Source of the DNA: DATHYU01 sp033722675
Lineage (GTDB): Bacteria > Actinomycetota > Acidimicrobiia > Spongiisociales > UBA11373
Assembly: GCA_033722675.1 (NCBI GenBank)
Contig: JAWVYO010000027.1
Span: 1-27,333, forward strand
Length of the DNA: 27,333 nt
Direction: 5' to 3'
The position numbers and the translations under genes were made by a program. The notes beneath the pieces are model-generated. The model made no database searches and was not told the origin of the DNA. It worked only from the letters and a program-made list of their open reading frames with translations. Shown here piece after piece: positions 21,444-27,333 of the stretch. Position 1 is the stretch's first letter; each line of letters opens with the position of its first letter.

Positions 21444-22799
21444 ATGGAGCGCCGCATCTTCGGGATGGAGAACGAGTACGGGGTCACCTGCACCCTGCGG
21501 GGACAGCGGCGCCTGTCGCCCGACGAGGTGGCCCGCTACCTCTTCCGACGCGTGGTCTCCTGGGGCCGATCGTCCAACGTCTTCCTCGAGAACGGCTCGC
21601 GGCTCTACCTCGACGTGGGGAGCCATCCGGAGTACGCAACCCCCGAATGCGACTCGCTGTACGACCTCGTCGCCCACGACAAGGCGGGGGAGCGGGTCCT
21701 CGAAGGACTCCTCGGGTCCGCCGAACAGCGGCTCGAGGAGGAGGGCATTCGCGGGCAGGTCTTCCTCTTCAAGAACAACACCGACTCCGCTGGCAACTCC
21801 TACGGCTGCCACGAGAACTACCTCGTGAGCCGCCAGGGAGACTTCCAGCGGATCATCGACACGCTCATCCCCTTCTTCGTGACGCGTCAGATCTTCGCCG
21901 GCGCCGGGAAGCTGCTGCAGACGGCGAGGGGGCCGGTCTTCTCGATCGCCCAGCGAGCCGAGCACATCTGGGAGGGCGTCTCGTCGGCGACGACGCGCAG
22001 CCGCCCCATCATCAACACCCGCGACGAGCCCCATGCCGACGCCGAGCGATATCGGCGCCTGCACGTCATCGCCGGGGACTCCAACATGTCCGAGTACACG
22101 ACCTTCACGAAGGTCGGCACCACGGTGGCGCTCCTCCAGATGCTCGAGGACGAGGTGGTCTTTCGGGACCTCACCCTCGAGAACCCGATCCGGGCCATTC
22201 GCGAGATCAGCCACGACCTGACCTGCCGTCGCAAGGTCCGGCTGGCGAACGGGCGCGAGCTGTCGGCGCTCGACATCCAATGGGAGTACCTCGAACGGGT
22301 GCTCAGGTACGCCCGCTCGCAGGGCTTCCCGCCCCAGGTGCAGCTCGCCGTGGAGCACTGGGAGCACCTCCTCACCGGTCTCGAGAAGGACCCCTTCAGC
22401 CTGCGGCGCGAGTGCGACTGGGTGGCGAAGTACCACCTCGTCGAGGACTACCGGGCCAAGCGCGGCGTGCCGCTCTCCGATCCGCGCCTCGCGCTCATCG
22501 ACCTCTCGTACCACGACGTGACCCGGGAGCGGGGCCTCTACTACCTGCTACAGCGGCGGGGTCTCATGGAGCGGGTCGTGACCGACGGCGACGTGAACCG
22601 GGCACTGCTCACCCCGCCCCAGACGACGCGGGCGCGGCTGCGGGGCGAGTTCATCAAGGCGGCGAAGGCCCGCAAGCGCGACTTCACGGTCGACTGGGTG
22701 CACCTCAAGCTCAACGACCAGGCGCAGCGGACCGTCCTGTGCAAGGACCCCTTCAAGGCGGTCGACGACCGCGTGGAGAAGCTCATCGCCAGCCTGTGA
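21444..22799 (+). CDS. pafA: Pup-protein ligase PafA
   Basis: 451 aa, close to mycobacterial PafA (452). It opens ERRIFGMENEYGVTC, the glutamine-synthetase-like ATP site, with Asp57 in LYLDVGSHPEYATPE as the catalytic Asp. KNNTDSAGNSYGCHENYL and NTRDEPHAD follow. It lacks the Dop-specific loop after the first strands, which separates it from the dop paralogue at 17883. PafA activates the terminal Glu of Pup with ATP and joins it to substrate lysines. The ATG is chosen over 21414 because of the family start and the preceding hexamer. It appears monocistronic: 65 bp and a new promoter separate it from pafB. Confidence 0.97.
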   Translation: MERRIFGMENEYGVTCTLRGQRRLSPDEVARYLFRRVVSWGRSSNVFLENGSRLYLDVGSHPEYATPECDSLYDLVAHDKAGERVLEGLLGSAEQRLEEEGIRGQVFLFKNNTDSAGNSYGCHENYLVSRQGDFQRIIDTLIPFFVTRQIFAGAGKLLQTARGPVFSIAQRAEHIWEGVSSATTRSRPIINTRDEPHADAERYRRLHVIAGDSNMSEYTTFTKVGTTVALLQMLEDEVVFRDLTLENPIRAIREISHDLTCRRKVRLANGRELSALDIQWEYLERVLRYARSQGFPPQVQLAVEHWEHLLTGLEKDPFSLRRECDWVAKYHLVEDYRAKRGVPLSDPRLALIDLSYHDVTRERGLYYLLQRRGLMERVVTDGDVNRALLTPPQTTRARLRGEFIKAAKARKRDFTVDWVHLKLNDQAQRTVLCKDPFKAVDDRVEKLIASL

Positions 22800-22849
22800 T
22801 CGCCGACCGGAGGCCGGCCGGCCTGCTTTCACGCGTGTGATTCGTTCGA

Positions 22850-22855
22850 TACGCT
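22850..22855 (+). promoter_or_regulatory. Candidate -10 of pafBC operon
   Basis: TACGCT with 9 nt to ATG 22865. No Shine-Dalgarno is evident. No clear match to the TGTCRGTG-type PafBC-dependent element is visible upstream. Confidence 0.45.
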
Positions 22856-22864
22856 CGACGTCGC

Positions 22865-23788
22865 ATGCAGCGTGTCATCGAACGCATCCTCAACCTCCTC
22901 GCGTTCCTCCTCACGGTGGAGCGCCCGGTCACCGCCGAGGAGATCCGCTTCACGGTGGCCGGATACGACCAGGAGGGCGACGACGCCTTTCGCCGGACCT
23001 TCGAACGCGACAAGGAGCTGCTCCGCCGTCTCGGGATCCCCCTTCGCCTCGAACCCCTCGACGTCTGGGACACCCAGGACGGCTACGTCGTCGACCGCGA
23101 CGAGTACGCGCTGGCGGATCCGGGCCTCACCGACGAGGAACGCGCCGCGCTCTGGCTGGCCGCCCAGGTCGTCCGTCTCGGGGGACAGGCCCCGGGCAGC
23201 GGAGCGATCCTCAAGCTCGGAGGCGCGCCCGCAATGGCCGGCGGTGAGCCACTGGCAGCCGACCTGGGAGCCGATGCCGACCGGCTGGCGGACCTCTTCA
23301 CCTCCGTGACGGAGCGTCGCGTGCTGCGGTTCGACTACCGCGACCGCGCCCGGCGCCTGGAGGCCTACGGCATCGTGCACCGGCGGGGCCACTGGTACGT
23401 GGTCGGGCGGGACCGCGACGTCGACGCGATCCGGGCCTATCGCGTCGACCGCATGGTCGACCCCACACCGGGGGAGACCACCGGCGCCTACGAGCGTCCC
23501 GACGGCTTCCGGCCCGGCGACGCCCTCCCGGAGGCGCCCTGGGAGGCCGGTGGCGAGGACCTCGAGGTGGAGGTCCGCTTCGACGCCGACGTCGCGTGGT
23601 GGGCCCGGAGGCAGCTGACCGACGACGCCGTGGTGGCCGAGGACGACACGGGGATCTCCGCACGGCTCCGCGTGGCGAACCTGGATGCGTTCGTCGGCTG
23701 GCTCATCGGGTTCGAGGACCGCGCCGAGATCGTCGATCCGCCGGAGGTCCGCGATCGCTTCGTCGCCCACGTGGCGGGATCCCGATGA
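22865..23788 (+). CDS. pafB: PafB, WYL-domain transcriptional regulator
   Basis: 307 aa. N-terminal winged helix (about 1-60: ERILNLLAFLLTVERPVTAEE, FERDKELLRRLGIPL), a linker, then a WYL domain in which RRVLRFDYRDRARRLEAYG is followed by HRRGHWYVVGRDRD and AYRVDRM. In place of W-Y-L there is W-Y-V. The C-terminal WCX part follows. PafB and PafC act as a heterodimeric activator of the LexA-independent DNA damage response in mycobacteria, with the WYL domains sensing single-stranded DNA. The stop overlaps the pafC start (ATGA), fitting equal synthesis. Confidence 0.95.
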   Translation: MQRVIERILNLLAFLLTVERPVTAEEIRFTVAGYDQEGDDAFRRTFERDKELLRRLGIPLRLEPLDVWDTQDGYVVDRDEYALADPGLTDEERAALWLAAQVVRLGGQAPGSGAILKLGGAPAMAGGEPLAADLGADADRLADLFTSVTERRVLRFDYRDRARRLEAYGIVHRRGHWYVVGRDRDVDAIRAYRVDRMVDPTPGETTGAYERPDGFRPGDALPEAPWEAGGEDLEVEVRFDADVAWWARRQLTDDAVVAEDDTGISARLRVANLDAFVGWLIGFEDRAEIVDPPEVRDRFVAHVAGSR

Positions 23789-24711
23789 CGAGCCCCAGGA
23801 CGGCCGAGCGGCTCTCGCGCATCCTGGCGATGCTGCCGTGGGTGATCGCCCACCCCGGCGCCTCCGTCGACGAGGTCTGCGAGCGGTTCGGGTACACACG
23901 CTCCACCCTCGTGAAGGACCTCGAGCTCGTGTTCGTCTGCGGGCTGCCGGGGTACGGCCCGGGTGAACTCATGGACGCCTGGATCGACGAGGACGAGGTC
24001 GTCGTCGATGCCGCCGACTACTTCGACCGCCCGGTCCGCCTGACACCCGCCGAGGCCCTCATGATGCTCGCCGGTGGGATGGCGCTCCGCTCGGCGGGGC
24101 TCGGTCCCGCCGCACTGGACTCCGCGATCGACAAGCTGCAGCGGGTCCTCCTCCCCGAGGGCGAGGAACTCGCCGTCGAACTCGAGTCCGAGCCCGACCT
24201 GGTGCCGCGCCTCCGGGAGGCCGCCGCCGACCGCCGCCCCGTCGAGATCCGCTACGCGGCGCTGGCGAGCGGACGCGAGACCACCCGCGTCGTCGAACCG
24301 TGGACCGTCTTCACCACGCTGGGCAACTGGTACCTGCGAGGGCATTGCCGCCTGGCGGGGGACGAGCGAGTCTTCCGGGTCGACCGCATCCGATCCCTCG
24401 ACCTCACCGACGGCGGGTTCGAGCCACCCGACGACACCGGCGAACCCGTCGTCCGCTACACCCCCGGCGTCGACGACGTCACCGCCGTCATCGAACTGCG
24501 CCCCGAGGCATCGTGGGTGGCCGAGTACTACCCCGTGGAGATCGTCGAGACGAGCCCGGCGGGAACCGTGGTCGAGTTCAGCGCCACCGATCCGGCGGTG
24601 GCGGCCCGGCTGCTCCTCCGCCTCGGCGACCGGGCGGACCTGCGGGAGGGCGACGACGTCGCCGCCGCCCTCGACGACCTCCGTCGCCGCATCCTCGCCC
24701 GCTACGGCTGA
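23785..24711 (+). CDS. pafC: PafC, WYL-domain transcriptional regulator
   Basis: 308 aa from the ATG overlapping the pafB stop. The N-terminal helix-turn-helix reads RLSRILAMLPWVIAHPGAS then V-D-E-V-C-E-R-F-G and STLVKDLELVFVCGLPGYGP, typical of PafC. The middle RPVEIRYAALASGRETT, VEPWTVFTTLGNWYLRGHC and FRVDRIRSLDL form the WYL domain, with the canonical W-Y-L present. It pairs with PafB for DNA-damage gene activation. Length and order agree with mycobacterial pafC. The longer upstream frame at 23596 is antisense-like Arg-rich sequence inside pafB. Confidence 0.95.
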   Translation: MTSPRTAERLSRILAMLPWVIAHPGASVDEVCERFGYTRSTLVKDLELVFVCGLPGYGPGELMDAWIDEDEVVVDAADYFDRPVRLTPAEALMMLAGGMALRSAGLGPAALDSAIDKLQRVLLPEGEELAVELESEPDLVPRLREAAADRRPVEIRYAALASGRETTRVVEPWTVFTTLGNWYLRGHCRLAGDERVFRVDRIRSLDLTDGGFEPPDDTGEPVVRYTPGVDDVTAVIELRPEASWVAEYYPVEIVETSPAGTVVEFSATDPAVAARLLLRLGDRADLREGDDVAAALDDLRRRILARYG

Positions 24712-24751
24712 CCCACGCCCCTCCCTGCATGGCCCGAAGTGACTACCCGGG

Positions 24752-24763
24752 GAATGGTCATTC
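24752..24763. repeat. Short inverted repeat upstream of the zinc-ribbon gene
   Basis: GAATG-GT-CATTC, 67 bp before ATG 24831. It may be an operator; nothing more can be said. Confidence 0.3.
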
Positions 24764-24830
24764 AGGGCACCCCGGGACGCCCCGATACAGCCTCAGACAG
24801 TCACGACGAGCCGTTCCAGGAAGAACTGCC

Positions 24831-25121
24831 ATGACGACGATCCGCACATCGTGCGTGCTCTGCGGTGACGTGGAGCTGGTCCCCGGGGACCTCCAACTCG
24901 AACTCACCTCGATCGACGGCACCGGGTCCTATGTCTTCGAATGCCCGCACTGCGAGGAGTCGCAGCGCCGACCCGCCAACCATCGAGTGGTCAGCATCCT
25001 GCTCGCCACGGGCGTCGCCTACGAGGTCGTCGAGGATTCGGAGCCCATCACCGAGGGCGAGATCCAGGCCTTCCGCGACCTCCTCGACAGCACCGATTGG
25101 GAACGCCAGCTCAAGAGCTGA
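24831..25121 (+). CDS. Small zinc-ribbon protein
   Basis: 96 aa from ATG at 24831, preceded by AGGAAG (24818-24823) with 7 nt spacing. Two CxxC knuckles, Cys8/Cys11 and Cys38/Cys41 (CVLC and CPHC), spaced 27 residues apart, form a zinc ribbon. An acidic stretch follows (EVVEDSEPITEGEIQAF) and a helical end D-L-L-D-S-T-D-W-E. Similar zinc ribbons bind nucleic acid or polymerase. The gene stands between pafC and the tat genes, where mycobacteria do not have it to my knowledge. It has its own leader of unknown length, unlike most first genes here, and is followed by a hairpin. Confidence 0.72.
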   Translation: MTTIRTSCVLCGDVELVPGDLQLELTSIDGTGSYVFECPHCEESQRRPANHRVVSILLATGVAYEVVEDSEPITEGEIQAFRDLLDSTDWERQLKS

Positions 25122-25130
25122 CTGGACTAT

Positions 25131-25151
25131 CGCCCCGCTCCGCTCGGGGCG
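25131..25151. terminator. Hairpin after the zinc-ribbon gene
   Basis: 7-bp stem CGCCCCG with CGGGGCG and loop CTCCGCT, starting 10 bp after the stop. No T-tract. Probable terminator. Confidence 0.55.
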
Positions 25152-25258
25152 TTCCGGGCCACGCAGGCCGAGTCACTCCGGTCTGACGCGAGTGTCTGGG
25201 GTGTCGAGTGCTGCCGCCGCGGGGTGCGGTTCTCGTCCCGCTCCGCTCGGGGCGTTCC
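25134..25258. repeat. 22-bp direct repeat, two copies
   Basis: Copies at 25134-25155 and 25237-25258 are identical over 22 bp and contain CGCTCCGCTCGGGGCG. A third, partial copy is in the hairpin at 25382-25400. Confidence 0.75.
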
Positions 25259-25326
25259 CTGCCTCCTCCCCAGCCGACTTCGGCGGCTGACGCCGGCGAA
25301 CAGACGCCGGTCGGCCCTCCTCCAGA

Positions 25327-25346
25327 GGCGGGGCCCCTGCCCCGCC
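25327..25346. terminator. Strong GC hairpin in the noncoding stretch
   Basis: 8-bp perfect stem GGCGGGGC with GCCCCGCC around a CCCT loop. Terminator or RNA structure. Confidence 0.45.
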
Positions 25347-25381
25347 CGGCCGTTCCTGCGCAGCAGGGTCGGCACTGTCTT

Positions 25382-25400
25382 CCGCTCCGCTCGGGAGCGG
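25382..25400. terminator. Third CGCTCCGCTCGGG-type hairpin
   Basis: 7-bp stem CCGCTCC with GGAGCGG and loop GCTCG. It contains the same core as the repeat pair but with compensated stem bases. Confidence 0.45.
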
Positions 25401-25478
25401 TGCCGGGTGCTGCCGCCGCGGCCCTCGGTCGGCCGAACACACGCCGCTCGCCGCTCCTCCGGATACCACCCTGCGGCC

Positions 25479-25484
25479 TACGAT
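25479..25484 (+). promoter_or_regulatory. Candidate -10 of leaderless tat-helY operon
   Basis: TACGAT with 6 nt to ATG 25491; no Shine-Dalgarno. Confidence 0.55.
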
Positions 25485-25490
25485 GACCCC

Positions 25491-25808
25491 ATGTGGAGCG
25501 TCAGCCCCGCCGAGATGGTGACGATCGCCATCGTCGCCCTCCTCGTCTTCGGCCCGCGGCGCCTCCCGGAGATCGCTCGCAAGGCGGGGCGCATGGCCCG
25601 CGACCTGAAGAACGCCGCCGCCGACCTGCGCAGCGACCTCGAACGCGAGTACGGCGAGTCGCTGCAGCCCCTCGAGGACGCTCGACGGGAGATGCGCACG
25701 ACCATGCAGGCCCTCGAGGAGGCGGGCGAACCGCTGCGCGATCTGCCACGCCCGCAGCACAGGACCCGGCCGGCACCCTCCGCCGACGGCTCCGGCGAGG
25801 ACGCGTGA
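25491..25808 (+). CDS. tatA/tatB: Twin-arginine translocase subunit, TatA/TatB family
   Basis: 105 aa. One short N-terminal membrane helix (SPAEMVTIAIVALLVFGP), the FG hinge, then an amphipathic helix RRLPEIARKAGRMARDL continued by a long charged helix. Several traits are TatB-like: Glu8 at the membrane entry, FGPRRLP rather than FGAKKLP, and a long second helix. Position directly before tatC is where actinobacteria keep tatA. The two paralogues differ in oligomer size: TatA forms the pore and TatB binds substrate with TatC. I cannot settle which this is. The stop overlaps the tatC start (GTGA). Confidence 0.9.
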   Translation: MWSVSPAEMVTIAIVALLVFGPRRLPEIARKAGRMARDLKNAAADLRSDLEREYGESLQPLEDARREMRTTMQALEEAGEPLRDLPRPQHRTRPAPSADGSGEDA

Positions 25809-26524
25809 CCGAGACGCGCCAGCCCATCCTGGAGCATCTGGAGGAGCTCCGGAACCGCCTGTTCAAGGCGGCGATCGCCGTCGTCGCCGGGGCGATCGTG
25901 GCCTTCGTCTTCCGCGACTGGATCTTCGAGGTGCTCACCCGCCCCTACGAGGAGGTGGTCGCCGACCGTGACCTCGCCTTCTTCCGGCCCACCGAGGCCT
26001 TCTCGCTCTTCATGCGCCTCTCGTTGTTCGGCGGCTTCGTGCTGGCGAGTCCGGTGGTGATCTACCAGCTCTGGGCCTTCGTGTCGCCGGGCCTGAACCG
26101 CCGGGAGAAGCGGTTCATCGTGCCCATCTCCCTGGCGCTCACGATCCTGTTCCTGGCCGGGATCGCGATGGGGTATTGGTCGCTGGAGCGGGGGCTCGGG
26201 TTCCTCCTGGACTTCGGCGAGGGGCAGCTCGAACCGACCATCGGCGGTGACTTCTACCTCTCGTTCGCCCTGCGGTTCCTCCTCGTGTTCGGGCTGGCGT
26301 TCGAGTTCCCGGTGTTCCTCTTCGCCGCGGCGGTGGTCGGGATCGTCGACCACCACGCCCTCAAGCGCGGCCGCCGGTGGGCGGTACTGCTGATCGTCAC
26401 GATCGGTGCCGTGGTGACCCCCAGCGGCGACCCTCTCACGCTGCTCCTGCTCTCCGTCCCGCTGTACGTCTTCTACGAGTCCACCATCTGGATCGTGCGG
26501 TTCACGGTCGGCCGGCGGCGATGA
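25805..26524 (+). CDS. tatC: Twin-arginine translocase subunit TatC
   Basis: 239 aa from the GTG overlapping the preceding stop. The cytoplasmic N-terminus ILEHLEELRNRLFKA is the conserved signal-peptide-binding segment; six membrane helices follow. FFRPTEAFSLFMRLS and PVVIYQLWAFVSPGL and the late VVTPSGDPLT are family motifs. TatC recognises twin-arginine signals of folded proteins. A shortened length (mycobacterial TatC is about 300) reflects a brief C-terminus ending VGRRR. The stop overlaps the helicase start (ATGA). Confidence 0.96.
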   Translation: MTETRQPILEHLEELRNRLFKAAIAVVAGAIVAFVFRDWIFEVLTRPYEEVVADRDLAFFRPTEAFSLFMRLSLFGGFVLASPVVIYQLWAFVSPGLNRREKRFIVPISLALTILFLAGIAMGYWSLERGLGFLLDFGEGQLEPTIGGDFYLSFALRFLLVFGLAFEFPVFLFAAAVVGIVDHHALKRGRRWAVLLIVTIGAVVTPSGDPLTLLLLSVPLYVFYESTIWIVRFTVGRRR

Positions 26525-27333
26525 CCGGTCCGGCGACCGCGCATCTCGAGGGGCTGGACTTCGCCGCCGACGCCTTCCAGCGTGACGCCGCCGCCGCCAT
26601 CGACGCGGGGCGGTCGGTCGTCGTGACCGCGCCGACCGGGGCGGGCAAGACCATCGTCGCGGAGTCCGCCATCGCGCGGGCCCTCGCGTCGGGTCGGCGG
26701 GCGTTCTACACGACGCCGATCAAGGCGCTCTCCAACCAGAAGTTCGGCGACCTGCGAGCCGCGCACGGCGACCACCGCGTCGGACTCCTGACGGGCGACA
26801 ACTCCATCAACGGCACCGCACCGATCGTGGTGATGACCACCGAGGTCCTCCGCAACATGATGTACGCCGACAGTCCCGACCTCGAGGACGTCGCCGTCGC
26901 CGTCCTCGACGAGGTCCACTACCTGCAGGACCGGGCGCGTGGCGCCGTCTGGGAGGAGATCATCATCCACCTCGACCGGACCGTGCAGCTGGTGTGCCTG
27001 TCGGCGACGATCGCCAACCCCACCGAGTTCGCCGCATGGGTGGAGACCCGTCGCGGCCCGACGACCCTCGTCGTGGAGACCGAGCGACCCGTTCCCCTCG
27101 AGTCGACGTACCTGATACGGGACACGTGGGAGGGGAACCGACTCCGGCTCATGCCGGTGTTCGACACGCGCGGCCGGCCGAACCCCCGGCTCGAGTCGAT
27201 GACGTCGGCCGGCGGGCGCCGGGCCCGCCGCTACGCCACACCCCGCCGCTTCGAGACCTGTGAGATGCTCGCCGACCGGGGCCTCCTCCCGGCGATCTTC
27301 TTCATCTTCTCCCGAGCGGGCTGCGAGGCCGCG
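26521..27333 (+). CDS. helY: Ski2/Mtr4-like DEVH-box helicase (HelY), partial
   Basis: The first 271 codons, open to the right edge. The Q-like FAADAFQRDAA is followed by Walker A APTGAGKT (37-44), motif Ia TPIKALSNQKF, TGDNSIN, MTTEVLRNM, the Walker B variant DEVH (130-133) and motif III LSATIANP. This order is that of Ski2-like RNA helicases such as mycobacterial HelY (Rv2092c), which also follows tatC. The role in bacteria is probably RNA unwinding. Start ATG overlaps the tatC stop. Confidence 0.94.
   Translation, partial: MTGPATAHLEGLDFAADAFQRDAAAAIDAGRSVVVTAPTGAGKTIVAESAIARALASGRRAFYTTPIKALSNQKFGDLRAAHGDHRVGLLTGDNSINGTAPIVVMTTEVLRNMMYADSPDLEDVAVAVLDEVHYLQDRARGAVWEEIIIHLDRTVQLVCLSATIANPTEFAAWVETRRGPTTLVVETERPVPLESTYLIRDTWEGNRLRLMPVFDTRGRPNPRLESMTSAGGRRARRYATPRRFETCEMLADRGLLPAIFFIFSRAGCEAA

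Larger units (their letters stand above)
25208..25421. repeat. 15-bp direct repeat, two copies
   Basis: GTGCTGCCGCCGCGG at 25208-25222 and again at 25407-25421, about 200 bp apart. In each case a CGCTCCGCTCGGG copy lies within 40 bp, suggesting an old duplication. Confidence 0.65.
25122..25490. other. 369-bp noncoding hairpin- and repeat-rich stretch
   Basis: No supported gene lies here. The stretch holds at least three hairpins and two pairs of direct repeats (listed separately), all sharing the CGCTCCGCTCGGG theme, and ends with the tat promoter. Frames on both strands give low-complexity Arg/Pro/Ala sequence. It could hold terminators and a structured RNA. Confidence 0.7.

Noticed and set aside
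22820..22864. LexA or PafBC box upstream of pafB
   Set aside because: ACGCGTGTGATTCG and TTCGATACG look suggestive, but neither a TCGAAC-N4-GTTCGA nor a TGTCRGTG pattern is met.
25122..25490. CRISPR-like or tRNA content in the repeat stretch
   Set aside because: Only two irregular copies of each repeat and no cloverleaf or T-loop sequence.

Overview
This 27.3 kb, very GC-rich window carries the Pup-proteasome locus of an actinobacterium: an ARC/Mpa ATPase, Dop, Pup, PrcB, PrcA, PafA, PafB and PafC, followed by tat genes and a HelY-type helicase. This order is known from Actinomycetota. A partial deazaflavin (F420)-type nitroreductase gene at the left edge fits. The gene content and the many apparently leaderless starts suggest a lineage away from Streptomyces and Mycobacterium, possibly Acidimicrobiia, but no rRNA is present to prove it.

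Left part (1-14.7 kb) is accessory metabolism and envelope genes in short, tightly packed units. A minus-strand unit of lipoprotein, PLP-dependent dehydratase and F420-type reductase (1770-1) is divergent from a membrane-anchored protein with two NTF2-like repeats. Next come a flavodoxin (possible ATC start), a Gfo/Idh/MocA oxidoreductase, a FabH-type ketoacyl synthase overlapping an exported SGNH hydrolase, a membrane-anchored extracellular protein, a GerW-like tandem pair, a class V aminotransferase resembling a Cys-less cysteine desulfurase, an SDR, an EamA transporter and an MFS exporter. A Lon-N-domain protein with two small membrane proteins and an 80-aa membrane protein lead into the proteasome locus.

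Right part (14.75-27.3 kb): a 30-aa membrane microprotein and tRNA m1A58 methyltransferase TrmI converge on a ferredoxin gene across a strong hairpin. The ferredoxin is divergent from the main operon mpa-dop-pup-prcB-prcA, where every junction is a start/stop overlap. Pup is 64 aa and ends in Gly-Gly-Glu, so it should be ligation-ready without Dop deamidation. A DUF2007-like membrane protein lies antisense between prcA and pafA. pafB-pafC encode the WYL-domain DNA-damage regulator pair. A zinc-ribbon protein and a 369-bp hairpin-rich noncoding stretch precede tatA/B-tatC-helY, again overlapping; helY runs off the right edge.

Across both strands, 14 first genes show a TANNNT-like hexamer (one is CATACT) ending 6-9 nt before the start codon, with no Shine-Dalgarno. 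This indicates leaderless transcription for most first genes and coupling by ATGA/GTGA overlap for the genes behind them. The main exceptions are the ARC operon and the ferredoxin, which have leaders and promoter-adjacent symmetrical elements suggesting regulation. No tRNA, rRNA, CRISPR array, insertion sequence or prophage was seen.
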